Assembly (NCBI RefSeq): GCF_000368965.1
Contig: NZ_KB849780.1
Coordinates: 2,366,340 to 2,430,339 of the forward strand
Length of the DNA stretch: 64,000 nt
Direction: 5' to 3'
Source: Acinetobacter calcoaceticus DSM 30006 = CIP 81.8
GTDB lineage: Bacteria; Pseudomonadota; Gammaproteobacteria; Pseudomonadales; Moraxellaceae
Position numbers and translations under genes: made by a program. Under the pieces are notes generated by a model, which saw only the letters and a list, made by a program, of their open reading frames with translations, had not been told where the DNA came from and searched no databases. This document shows, in pieces, positions 23,883-32,155 of this stretch. Position 1 is the stretch's first letter. Every line of letters begins with the position of its first letter.

Positions 23883-24328
23883 ATCAACTCCACAACACTA
23901 TGGTTTTCACCTTTAAGCTGTTGAATTGCCCATTGCTTATTTCGTCGATAATCTTCAACTGAACATTCAGTTACTTCCGATTTTTTAACGCCAGAGTTAG
24001 TACTGTCATAATTTCGATAGTTTTCATTTACTTTTGCAGCCACCCCATTAGAGACCGCTGACAGGTAAAGAACCTCAGTATCTGGTTTACCGTCAATCTG
24101 ATTAACAGCTAAATCCACCAGTTTTTCGGCTTTCATCACAAGGCTTGCAAGCAGCCGATTTACATCAATGATTTCTTCGCGGATAACTTGTCTTAAACGA
24201 AAATCAGTGACGGATCCGTCGATACGAACAACACTTCGTATTTCATCAAGAGAAATATCAGGAAAGAATGTGCCACTGGAAATAATGATATTGCTTGGTG
24301 TAACGGCACCATTTGCGACAAATCCCAT
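23879..24328 (-). CDS. L: P2 gpL-like head completion protein
   Basis: A 149-residue protein of the gpL family that plugs the filled head. MGFVANGAVTPSNIIISSGT near the start, FFPDISLDEIRSVVRIDGSV and VTDFRLRQVIREEIIDVNRL in the middle, and DYRRNKQWAIQQLKGE near the end. ATG 24328 is chosen because AAGGAG precedes it at the right spacing; the longer frame from 24343 has none. Confidence 0.9.
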   Translation of the reverse strand: MGFVANGAVTPSNIIISSGTFFPDISLDEIRSVVRIDGSVTDFRLRQVIREEIIDVNRLLASLVMKAEKLVDLAVNQIDGKPDTEVLYLSAVSNGVAAKVNENYRNYDSTNSGVKKSEVTECSVEDYRRNKQWAIQQLKGENHSVVELI

Positions 24329-24345
24329 GTAGATCTCCTTCATAG

Positions 24346-24417
24346 TGCACTGGGAGGGGCAATGGCTCGTTGAAGATTTACTGTGATGTGAAGATCACGA
24401 CCATTGCACTCCAGTGC
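24346..24417 (-). other. imperfect long hairpin between M and L
   Basis: GCACTGG (24347-24353) and GCAATGG (24359-24365) pair with CCATTGC (24401-24407) and CCAGTGC (24411-24417); inside lies GTGAT-GTGAAG-ATCAC. It occupies the only sizeable gap in the head operon and could be an RNA processing or attenuation element. There is no T tract, so a plain terminator is unlikely. Confidence 0.45.
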
Positions 24418-24429
24418 GGTGCGGGGCAC

Positions 24430-25320
24430 TTATTCAGATGTCGGTACCAAACTGCCGTGGTTATCTACCACTGGCGTTCCATTTTGATTTAACAAAACGT
24501 TGGCGACTTCTGGTTGTTCTGCTTCATTAACCACTGGGTTTTCGTTTAATAAAACATTAGTGGCTTCTGGCTGTGTAGATTGTTCAGATAATTGAGATTC
24601 ATCTTTATTAAAGATTGCATTCAATTTACTGGCTAGTTTCGTCATCTTGTTTAGATCAGTACGGCCGCCACATTTGTCATCGAGCTTACATGCCTGGTCT
24701 AAGAAATCACGAGCACGGGTCGCATGCACTAAATCAACTAACTCTTCACCAGTGACAAAACGCATTTCAGTTTTACCCAAGGCTAAGTAAAGCTTGGCTT
24801 TAACTTCATCAGGCATATCACGCTTGGACTGAACCAATGATTCATCTGTAATTAGCTGCTCTAAACGCTCTAATACAGTGATATCTACCGTAACATCGGT
24901 TTTAAGAGTTTTTAAAAATTCATCAGCAATATCTTCAGTAATAAAGCATGCTTCAGAACGCTCAAAACGATCTGGTAGCTTCAAGCCATGTTCAAGAACA
25001 TATTCAGCAATATTGAGTGCAAATTCATATTCACCGATATCAATTGCCCAAACTAAAATCTCAGTGATAACTGCATCTTGAACACCAGGCTTCACTTCTA
25101 AAATGCCTTCAATATATGGCTTATAATTTGGAAGTAACTGGCGTTTCAGTTCGATTTTATTTTGTTTTGACTGAATATTTTTGAGACGATTCTTATCACT
25201 GTTGAGCTGCAAAAGTTGCTGCTCATAGGCGTTTGTATTTAGCATGGTACCGAACTCCGCAGCTGTTTCAGCTGCGGATTTGGCCTGATGCTGTTGGAAA
25301 TGCTTTCGAGCCAAGTTCAT
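24430..25320 (-). CDS. M: P2 gpM-like terminase small subunit (endonuclease)
   Basis: A 296-residue protein of the Phage_term_smal family that, with P, cuts cos and packages DNA. MNLARKHFQQHQAKSAAETA at the start, LPNYKPYIEGILEVKPGVQD and AVITEILVWAIDIGEYEFAL in the core, and AKLYLALGKTEMRFV near 180. The C-terminal 50 residues contain two near-copies of PEATNVLLNENPV / PEVANVLLNQNGT. Confidence 0.9.
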   Translation of the reverse strand: MNLARKHFQQHQAKSAAETAAEFGTMLNTNAYEQQLLQLNSDKNRLKNIQSKQNKIELKRQLLPNYKPYIEGILEVKPGVQDAVITEILVWAIDIGEYEFALNIAEYVLEHGLKLPDRFERSEACFITEDIADEFLKTLKTDVTVDITVLERLEQLITDESLVQSKRDMPDEVKAKLYLALGKTEMRFVTGEELVDLVHATRARDFLDQACKLDDKCGGRTDLNKMTKLASKLNAIFNKDESQLSEQSTQPEATNVLLNENPVVNEAEQPEVANVLLNQNGTPVVDNHGSLVPTSE

Positions 25321-25326
25321 ATTGAA

Positions 25327-26337
25327 TTACTCCGGCTGAATTTCGATGTTTTCAGCCATACAAGCAAGACCAAGATCTTCGATGTAATAATCTTCATTTG
25401 AAGACTCATAGTTTTCGATCTGGTCACGTTTTGGATTGTCGATGACTGTACGACGACGGGCACCTTCCTGAACATAAATCGATAAGTTATCGAAAGTAGT
25501 TACAAAGATGATTCCTTCAGGGAAAAACGGTACTGAGTAAACAGGCAATCCACCCATACGTTTTTGGCTAATGATGATGTCCGCAGCCAATTTTTCAGAG
25601 TTGTCTTGGTCTTTGTTTACAAGTGGGAAGTACTTATCCGAAACAGTTTTTCGGTTACACATTACGACTAAATCTGGATTTCCTTGATGAACATCATCAA
25701 TCATTTCATCAACAATATTCATTACAAGTGCATCTAGGTTTTTATAGTCACCTGTTTTACCAATTGTAATTTTGTTTAGTACAGCACCTGATTTCATCAC
25801 ACGCGATTGGTTTTCTTCGCGCATCTTTTGCAACCAGCCTTTATTAACATCTTGCAATAAAGGATTTGCAGTAATGTCTGTATTGGACGCAATGCTGGTA
25901 CCATTAAAACCAATCATGATTCGGTCAAGTGCTTGACGTTTTACGATAGCACCGCGGAATCGGCTATAAAAATCTTTGAATTTTGCCCATTGATCAAGTT
26001 TTGCATATTTAATTGCTGTGTCGAAATCCGTTTTACGACAAAAGTAAAAACGCTCATCCATACTCGTTGGATCAGTTGCTTGACGTTCAGTAGCATCTGT
26101 ATTTGTACGTGAAGCAATAGGACGAGAAATACCAAGACCAACTGCTGAACCTGATTGTTCAGGAACAAGAAAAATATTAACTTTTTTCAGAAATTCAGAA
26201 GATTCTTGGATTTTATCTTCAAGTTTTTGTTGAACCGTTGGAGTCACATTAAATTTTTGTGAAACCTTTTCTACACCATTGAGTTTTGCTAACTCAATCA
26301 TGACTTTATTGTACTTAGTACGTGTATCTGTACGCAT
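25327..26337 (-). CDS. N: P2 gpN-like major capsid protein
   Basis: A 336-residue capsid protein (P2 gpN is 357): KYNKVMIELAKLNGVEKVSQ near the start, KVNIFLVPEQSGSAVGLGIS and SRPIASRTNTDATERQATDP in the middle, and LGLACMAENIEIQPE at the end. It lies between scaffold O and terminase M as in P2. Confidence 0.93.
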   Translation of the reverse strand: MRTDTRTKYNKVMIELAKLNGVEKVSQKFNVTPTVQQKLEDKIQESSEFLKKVNIFLVPEQSGSAVGLGISRPIASRTNTDATERQATDPTSMDERFYFCRKTDFDTAIKYAKLDQWAKFKDFYSRFRGAIVKRQALDRIMIGFNGTSIASNTDITANPLLQDVNKGWLQKMREENQSRVMKSGAVLNKITIGKTGDYKNLDALVMNIVDEMIDDVHQGNPDLVVMCNRKTVSDKYFPLVNKDQDNSEKLAADIIISQKRMGGLPVYSVPFFPEGIIFVTTFDNLSIYVQEGARRRTVIDNPKRDQIENYESSNEDYYIEDLGLACMAENIEIQPE

Positions 26338-26385
26338 GTTTTTTTACTCTAAATATGAATTAATTGGGTGCTTAAACCGACTGAA

Positions 26386-27216
26386 TTAGCAGTCGACTTC
26401 GCCGACTTCTTCAGTAAATTTGCTGTTGTTTGACTGTGGACGTTGTTGTCCTTGAGGCTCTTGATCCAGCTTGTTTTTTAGTTCATTAAAATCAGACTGC
26501 AGCTGCTCGTATTTATTCTTGAACTCAGAAAATTCAGCACCTTGATTAGCTGTTTGCTGGGCAATTTCTAGGATGGCCTGTTCGTTTTGACTGAAGTTTT
26601 CTTGAGTCTGCTGTTGTTGCTGTTCTTGATTTTTAAATAAGTTTTTAACTTTATTCACCAAGTCACTAGCAAATGACTCTTTAACTTCTTCGAATTCGAG
26701 CTTTGTTTCTTGTGCTGCACTGAATAAATTTTCAGGACGTAATTTCTTCGCTTTGAGTGGATTTTCAGTTGCCCCAGCAGCAAATGAGAGCATTTCTGTC
26801 CCAAGTGATGCAGGACTATCAGTAACCGCAAGACCTACTAAATAGGCTTGGCCAGTTTTTGCAAAATTTTCATCGACTTCGATAGACGTATAAATTTTTT
26901 GATTTTTTTGATTTAAAGCAATCAAATTTTCATTTGGCTGGATCTGAACATACAAAGCATCTTTTTCTTCGCCATTAATTGTAACTTTCTCTGTTTTTAC
27001 TGCGAGTACATCACCATAAGCACAAAAAATGCTTTCAGGTGAAAGCCCTTTAATGTGTTCTAAATTAATACGCGCACCATACGTATTCAGACTATAAGTT
27101 TGCGCCATTTGGATGATCCATTCAGGTTGAATTTCACGACCATCTGTAGTGTCACCAGCCACGGCAACTCGAAACCATTTCGATTTAAATTTTTTCGGCT
27201 GTGTTTTATCAGTCAT
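26386..27216 (-). CDS. O: P2 gpO-like capsid scaffold/maturation protease
   Basis: A 276-residue protein that templates the procapsid and cleaves itself and gpN. MTDKTQPKKFKSKWFRVAVA, GDTTDGREIQPEWI, RINLEHIKGLSPESIFCAYG and AVTDSPASLGTEMLSFAAG are family landmarks (protease residues lie in the first half). The C-terminal third is a Gln/Glu-rich coiled coil, as expected of a scaffold. I prefer ATG 27216 over the open frame to 27273, because the predicted late promoter start (about 55 bases from the dyad centre at 27313) falls near 27258. Confidence 0.9.
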   Translation of the reverse strand: MTDKTQPKKFKSKWFRVAVAGDTTDGREIQPEWIIQMAQTYSLNTYGARINLEHIKGLSPESIFCAYGDVLAVKTEKVTINGEEKDALYVQIQPNENLIALNQKNQKIYTSIEVDENFAKTGQAYLVGLAVTDSPASLGTEMLSFAAGATENPLKAKKLRPENLFSAAQETKLEFEEVKESFASDLVNKVKNLFKNQEQQQQQTQENFSQNEQAILEIAQQTANQGAEFSEFKNKYEQLQSDFNELKNKLDQEPQGQQRPQSNNSKFTEEVGEVDC

Positions 27217-27302
27217 TCTGCTGTACCTGTTGCAAGGTTTTTTGGGCAATTTCAATAGGTGCAGAATGGGCAATATTAGTTATGTGTAGCAATTGAGCAT
27301 GC

Positions 27303-27323
27303 TTGTATATAACTGACATACAA
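27303..27323. promoter_or_regulatory. late-promoter activator dyad shared by divergent P and O operons
   Basis: A 21-bp imperfect palindrome with arms TTGTATAT and ACATACAA around AACTG, centred at 27313 in the divergent P/O gap. A start 55 bases to each side would be at about 27368 (P start codon 27394) and 27258 (O start codon 27216), compatible with both genes. Confidence 0.75.
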
Positions 27324-27393
27324 ATTGCCATGACTGATAAAAGAGAACTTGCCTGCCATCGTTTGCGGATGAAATCAAATCAATCCGCAAGAT

Positions 27394-29172
27394 ATGAACG
27401 AACTCTCACAACTAGCTAATCTTGAGCTGATACTCGACAACAAATTAAAAGCCAAGTTTCTCTTTTGGCTTGGCTGGAAAATTGTCGATATAGCTGAAGC
27501 GCTAGACGAAAATGAACGTACAGTTCAGGCTTGGAAAACCAGAGAAGAGTGGGACAAGACACGATCTGATAGTCGTGTTGAAGAAGCATTAACAGTTCGT
27601 TTAATGACACTTACGCTGAAGAATAAGAAGTCGAGTGGTGACTATAAAGAGCTAGGCGAATTATTTAAAAATTATAAAGAATTTGCCCGGATTGAACGTT
27701 ATAAAGAAGGTGGTAATGAAGCGGATCTTAATCCCAATATTGCCAAGCGTAATGCAGCGCCCAAGAAGAAAAAAGAAAATAATCAGTTTACTGAAGAACA
27801 AGTTGAACAACTTATTTCAGCTTTTGAAGATAGCTTATTTGACTATCAACGCGATTGGTATAAAGCAGGCAATCAACGTACTCGAGTAATTTTAAAAAGT
27901 CGTCAAATTGGCGCTACTTGGTACTTTGCTCGGGAAGCGTTGGTCGATGCAGTCAAAACTGGCCGTAATCAAATTTTCTTATCTGCTTCAAAAGCTCAGG
28001 CCCATATTTTCAAAGAATATATTAAAGGTTTTGCTTATGAGGCATGCGGAGTTGAATTGGTCGGAGATCCAATCGTACTCCCAGATAATAATCAGGCTTC
28101 ATTGTCATTTTTAGGTACAAACTACAGAACGGCCCAAGGTCACCACGGTAACTTTTATTTCGATGAGTTCTTCTGGACATTTGGCTTCAATGAATTAAAC
28201 AAAGTCGCGTCAGCAATGGCTTTGCATAAAAAATGGCGTAAAACCTATTTTTCAACGCCTTCGACGATGGCACATGAAGCATATACATTCTGGACTGGAA
28301 CACGTAATAACCGTGGTCGACCGAAAGACCAAAGACTTGATATCGATGTATCACATGATTCACTGAAAAATGGTCGTTTATGTGAAGACCGGATGTGGCG
28401 TCAAATCGTTACGATATTAGACGCTGAAAATGGCGGGTGTGATTTATTCGATATTGAAGAATTGCGATTCGAATATTCACCTGAAGAATTTGCAAACCTT
28501 TTGATGTGCCAATTTATTGATGATGGTGCATCTATTTTTCCATTAGCGATGCTCCAACCTTGCATGGTTGACTCATGGGAGGTTTGGGGCGATGACTACA
28601 AACCATTTCATAGTCGACCTTATGGAAATAACCCAGTCTGGATTGGGTATGACCCAGCAGAAAGCGGTGATAGTGCTGGCTTAGTAGTTGTTGCTCCCTC
28701 CCCTGTTCCTGGTGGAAAGTTTCGAGTACTTGAAAGAATCCAATTCAGAGGAATGGATTTTAAAAATCAAGCTGAGATGATTCGCCAAACAACCCTACGC
28801 TATTACGTGACTTATATCGGCATCGATATAACAGGTATGGGAACTGGTGTATCTCAATTAGTTAAACAATTTTTCCCAAATGTCACCGAGTTCAGCTATT
28901 CACCAGAAGTCAAAACAAAGCTTGTGCTTAAAACAATGGATGTAATCAGAAATGGGCGTTTGGAGTATGACGCAGGCTGGACTGACCTTTCTCAATCCTT
29001 AATGAGCATTAAAAAAACTCTTACAGCAAGTCAGCGCCAAATGACATTTACAGCTGGACGCTCTGAAGAAATCGGACATGCGGATCTAGCTTGGTCTCTC
29101 ATGCATGCACTTTATAACGAACCACTTGAAGGCCAAACACAAATGAATCAATCTTTCATGGAGATCTATTAA
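27394..29172 (+). CDS. P: P2 gpP-like terminase large subunit ATPase
   Basis: A 592-residue protein (P2 gpP is 590). An N-terminal helix-turn-helix (KIVDIAEALDENERTVQAWK) binds DNA, the ATPase region has VILKSRQIGATWYFAREAL and FYFDEFFW (Walker B), and the C-terminal nuclease part starts WIGYDPAESGDSAGLVVV and continues YIGIDITGMGTGV. It is the packaging motor. The stop overlaps the Q start by 1 base. Confidence 0.93.
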   Translation: MNELSQLANLELILDNKLKAKFLFWLGWKIVDIAEALDENERTVQAWKTREEWDKTRSDSRVEEALTVRLMTLTLKNKKSSGDYKELGELFKNYKEFARIERYKEGGNEADLNPNIAKRNAAPKKKKENNQFTEEQVEQLISAFEDSLFDYQRDWYKAGNQRTRVILKSRQIGATWYFAREALVDAVKTGRNQIFLSASKAQAHIFKEYIKGFAYEACGVELVGDPIVLPDNNQASLSFLGTNYRTAQGHHGNFYFDEFFWTFGFNELNKVASAMALHKKWRKTYFSTPSTMAHEAYTFWTGTRNNRGRPKDQRLDIDVSHDSLKNGRLCEDRMWRQIVTILDAENGGCDLFDIEELRFEYSPEEFANLLMCQFIDDGASIFPLAMLQPCMVDSWEVWGDDYKPFHSRPYGNNPVWIGYDPAESGDSAGLVVVAPSPVPGGKFRVLERIQFRGMDFKNQAEMIRQTTLRYYVTYIGIDITGMGTGVSQLVKQFFPNVTEFSYSPEVKTKLVLKTMDVIRNGRLEYDAGWTDLSQSLMSIKKTLTASQRQMTFTAGRSEEIGHADLAWSLMHALYNEPLEGQTQMNQSFMEIY

Positions 29173-30233
29173 TGAATCCCCTATCGACAGCAAAAAGTTT
29201 AGTCAGTTTTGCCAAAAGCCAACTACCAGTTTTTCAGAGCAAATCAACTAATAAACAAGAATCAATGGCCTTTACTTTTGGTGATGCAGTTCCAGTACTT
29301 AATGGAAATGAATTATCAGATTACATGGAATCTTGGTTTAATGGCCGATGGTATGAACCACAGGTTAGTATGAATGGCTTAGCCAAATCATATAAATCGA
29401 CACCATATTTAAATAGCGGAATTATTTTTAAACGTAATTTTCTGGCTAACCTTTTTATTCCACATGCAAAGTTGAATCGAAAAGCATTTGAACAAGTCGC
29501 ATTGGATTATGTTTGGTGTGGTAATACCTACTTAGAAGAAATCAAATCACGACTCGGAAGTGTCATTCAATATAAACCAGCTTTAGCAAAATACATGCGT
29601 CGTGGTGAATATTCTGATCAGTTCTTTTTACTTTGTGATGACCATAAAGGCTATCAAGAATTTGAGTTTTATAATCGGGTTTGTCATATTCGAGAAACTG
29701 ATATTGATCAGGAAATTTATGGAGCACCTGAATACATATCTGCTTTACAAAGCGCATGGCTCAATGAATCGGCGACATTATTCCGTCGTAAGTACTACAA
29801 CAATGGATCTCATGCTGGGTTCATCTTATATGTGAATGATGCAGCACAGGATCCGAATGATATTACAGCCTTACGTCAGGCACTAAAGGATAGTAAAGGA
29901 CCAGGCAACTTCCGTAATTTATTTTATTATGCACCTGGTGGAAAAAAGGATGGTATCCAGATCTTGCCTGTTTCCGAAATTGCGGCAAAAGATGACTTCA
30001 CAAATATTAAATCTATCACCCGTGATGATACTTTGGCAGCACTTCGCATACCTCCACAACTCATGGGTATCGTTCCAAATAATACGGGTGGTTTTGGATC
30101 AATTAAGGATGCAGCAGAAGTCTTTTACCAAAATGAAATCCTTCCACTTCAGTCACGCATGCAACAGCTCAATGAGTGGGCTGGTGACGAGGTCATTAGA
30201 TTTAAGGAGTATGATTTAAAAAACGTCACATAA
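29172..30233 (+). CDS. Q: P2 gpQ-like portal protein
   Basis: A 353-residue portal protein (P2 gpQ is 344). Family segments: MAFTFGDAVPVLNGNELSDY, MESWFNGRWYEPQVSMNGLA, ALDYVWCGNTYLEEIKSRLG and RIPPQLMGIVPNNTGGFGSI. It forms the dodecameric vertex through which DNA enters. A terminator follows; in P2 the next element is cos. Confidence 0.93.
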   Translation: MNPLSTAKSLVSFAKSQLPVFQSKSTNKQESMAFTFGDAVPVLNGNELSDYMESWFNGRWYEPQVSMNGLAKSYKSTPYLNSGIIFKRNFLANLFIPHAKLNRKAFEQVALDYVWCGNTYLEEIKSRLGSVIQYKPALAKYMRRGEYSDQFFLLCDDHKGYQEFEFYNRVCHIRETDIDQEIYGAPEYISALQSAWLNESATLFRRKYYNNGSHAGFILYVNDAAQDPNDITALRQALKDSKGPGNFRNLFYYAPGGKKDGIQILPVSEIAAKDDFTNIKSITRDDTLAALRIPPQLMGIVPNNTGGFGSIKDAAEVFYQNEILPLQSRMQQLNEWAGDEVIRFKEYDLKNVT

Positions 30234-30248
30234 TCGTTTAGAAACAAG

Positions 30249-30274
30249 AAAGCCAGCTAATGCTGGCTTTTTTT
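30249..30274 (+). terminator. terminator after portal gene
   Basis: AAGCCAGC-TAAT-GCTGGCTT followed by seven T in all; ends the P-Q operon. Confidence 0.9.
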
Positions 30275-30300
30275 ATGGGATTTTGGCAACCCCACACAAA

Positions 30301-30315
30301 TGAGAATAATTATCA
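30301..30315. promoter_or_regulatory. Fur-box-like 15-mer
   Basis: TGAGAATAATTATCA matches the Fur 7-1-7 consensus TGATAAT-N-ATTATCA at all but one defined base. No gene starts nearby in the right orientation, so it may be chance or a remnant. Confidence 0.4.
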
Positions 30316-30319
30316 TCTA

Positions 30320-30487
30320 AATCACAGGCCACTGGCTTCCGCGCAGTCACCCGCGCGCCTGCGGTTCATCTAAATGAAGCTATTTTACTGCAACCCGTTT
30401 CACTGCAACGAGAAACGAAGGAACCGTTGATACTTAGGCTATTGAACCTTATAAACTTAACTTATTAATACTGCATTTCACTGCAAC
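30320..30487. other. candidate cos region with GC-rich patch and 12-bp repeats
   Basis: In P2 cos lies next to Q. Here, after the Q terminator, a GC-rich patch (about 30333-30365, CTTCCGCGCAGTCACCCGCG and following) stands out in AT-rich non-coding DNA. It is followed by three TTTYACTGCAAC repeats (30383-30394, 30398-30409, 30476-30487), which could be terminase-binding sites. The exact nick sites cannot be read. Confidence 0.45.
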
Positions 30488-30491
30488 ATTA

Positions 30492-31004
30492 CTAAAACCG
30501 AGATTCGGGTTCATAAATCCCTTTTCTGATCTTGTAAGTACTTTTTCTTTCTTCGATTTCACTCTTAGTTAAATTTTCCAACTTAAATTGTTCAATAGCT
30601 GCGAATGGAATATTTAAACAATAATCAAAATCAGACTTTGTCGGAGGTGATGCCTCCCAAAGCTTACAATCATATATTGAGGGTAAATTCTTCATGATGG
30701 TCAGATAGTCTGAAGACCTTCTGAAATCTTCATCGAAAATCTTATTTTTGCATTCTTCGAGATCATCAAATTCAAAAAAATCAAAGCGGTAATCATAGTA
30801 ATGACTTGGGACAATGACTACCTTACAACCCATTATTTCGTCAATTTTATATTTTGACTCAAATAATACTTTCCAATTCGGATTTTTCTTAAATTCATCA
30901 TAAAGATCTCTATAAACGTTATTACCTATAAAAATTAGATCAGGAAATGAATCAAACCTTAATACATATTCATCATAAGATTTTCGAACCGATTGAAAGG
31001 ACAT
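30492..31004 (-). CDS. hypothetical protein at the prophage right end
   Basis: A 170-residue acidic, aromatic-rich protein (MSFQSVRKSYDEYVLRFDSF, then FPDLIFIGNNVYRDLYDEFK, and YRFDFFEFDDLEECKNKI). No signal peptide, membrane segment or recognised domain; the ribosome site before ATG 31004 is weak. The first half reads like a small alpha/beta fold seen in phage and mobile-element hypothetical proteins. It is the only gene between the putative cos and the tRNAs, so it is probably prophage cargo. Confidence 0.6.
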   Translation of the reverse strand: MSFQSVRKSYDEYVLRFDSFPDLIFIGNNVYRDLYDEFKKNPNWKVLFESKYKIDEIMGCKVVIVPSHYYDYRFDFFEFDDLEECKNKIFDEDFRRSSDYLTIMKNLPSIYDCKLWEASPPTKSDFDYCLNIPFAAIEQFKLENLTKSEIEERKSTYKIRKGIYEPESRF

Positions 31005-31614
31005 AGCAGTTATCTGTGATCAATTGACTAATTTTATTCTAGAACATTACTAACTTCATTATCAAAAATTCTTCGGAACAATATTTAAATCTATATTTAG
31101 ACCTAAGCACATAAATATAGCTTTAAATAGGAAGTCGAATTCATTTGAAGTAATAATGTAATAACAGAAGTTAAGCTATTAATATTTAATAATAAATTAG
31201 ATTACATAAAAGTGTAATTTCTTGTAATAAGTTAAGTAATATTTTATAAGTTATTGATTTTATTGAACAGGATCTAGATTGAAAAACACTTATTTGTACA
31301 GAAATAAATTACATGCTTATTACGTTAATATTACATTTTAAAAATAGTTTAATGTATTGAATATAAATGATTTATTTGGAAATATTACTTTATTACTTCA
31401 AAATCTTCATAACCCAATTATTTTTCATTGGTGCTTAATATAAGGGGTTTTGCATGATTTTCATACTCAAATCATTTTTTTGCTGGGAATGATTTGGGAA
31501 TGCTTCAGTAAGATATATGTACACATGAACACATGGTGTCCTATGGGTAATATGTACTATGAGATTTAATTGAGAGGGTTTTTAATATCTGATTTTCTTT
31601 TAAAATCAAGAATA
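31005..31614. other. 610-bp AT-rich gene-free stretch at prophage/tRNA border
   Basis: No convincing coding frame or RNA gene is visible. The stretch is rich in A/T runs and contains a short block GTACACATGAACACATGG near 31518 with dyad character. It probably contains the chromosome-prophage junction, but the att core cannot be defined without the left junction. Confidence 0.5.
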
Positions 31615-31691
31615 TGGTCGGAGCAGTAGGATTCGAACCTACGACCCCCTGGTCCCAAACCAGGTGCACTACCAGGCTGTGCTATGCTCCG
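31615..31691 (-). tRNA. tRNA-Pro (anticodon TGG), prophage-side copy
   Basis: Minus-strand cloverleaf starting CGGAGCATAGCACAGCCTGG, anticodon loop TTTGGGA (anticodon TGG), T-arm GGTTCGAATCC, acceptor end TGCTCCG then A and an encoded CCA. It is identical to the copy at 31937-32013. Confidence 0.95.
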
Positions 31692-31695
31692 AAAT

Positions 31696-31772
31696 TGGGG
31701 TGAATGACGGGATTCGAACCCGCGACAACTGGAATCACAATCCAGGGCTCTACCAACTGAGCTACATCCACC
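31696..31772 (-). tRNA. tRNA-His (anticodon GTG)
   Basis: Minus-strand cloverleaf GGTGGATGTAGCTCAGTTGG, anticodon loop ATTGTGATT centred on GTG, T-arm GGGTTCGAATCCC, encoded CCA. The extra 5' G typical of tRNA-His is present. Confidence 0.96.
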
Positions 31773-31803
31773 ATCAAATAGTTCTATGTACCAAGCTACC
31801 GAG

Positions 31804-31880
31804 TGGCGCGCCTGACAGGATTCGAACCTGTGACCATCCGCTTAGAAGGCGGATGCTCTATCCAACTGAGCTACAGGCGC
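31804..31880 (-). tRNA. tRNA-Arg (anticodon TCT)
   Basis: Minus-strand cloverleaf GCGCCTGTAGCTCAGTTGGA, anticodon loop CTTCTAA (TCT), T-arm AGGTTCGAATCCT, acceptor end with encoded CCA. It reads AGA codons. Confidence 0.95.
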
Positions 31881-31936
31881 TTAACCGATGATGCTTATCA
31901 TGCGATACTTCGCCGATCTTAAAATATTATTTTAAG

Positions 31937-32013
31937 TGGTCGGAGCAGTAGGATTCGAACCTACGACCCCCTGGTCCCAAACCAGGTGCACTACCAGGCT
32001 GTGCTATGCTCCG
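31937..32013 (-). tRNA. tRNA-Pro (anticodon TGG), distal copy
   Basis: Identical over the full 77 nt to 31615-31691. As the first gene of the minus-strand cluster Pro-Arg-His-Pro, it is probably cotranscribed with the other three. Confidence 0.95.
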
Positions 32014-32155
32014 ATCTATCTCAGCTTTTGCTGTATCGCACATCGTGCGGTACGGTGTGCATTCTAGGCGCGACGCCCTCAGACGTCAACACCTATTGTC
32101 AAAAAAAGTTAAAAATCCTTATCAAATGTATATTTAACAAGCATTTTGAGGATTT

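Noticed and set aside
31696..31880. tRNA-His/tRNA-Arg spacing as a remnant of a larger deleted tRNA array
   Set aside because: The cluster is compact and all four tRNAs look intact; nothing points to a deletion.
31664..31891. Open frame of 75 codons on the plus strand through the tRNA cluster
   Set aside because: It is antisense to three tRNA genes and its sequence simply translates conserved tRNA arms; no ribosome site.
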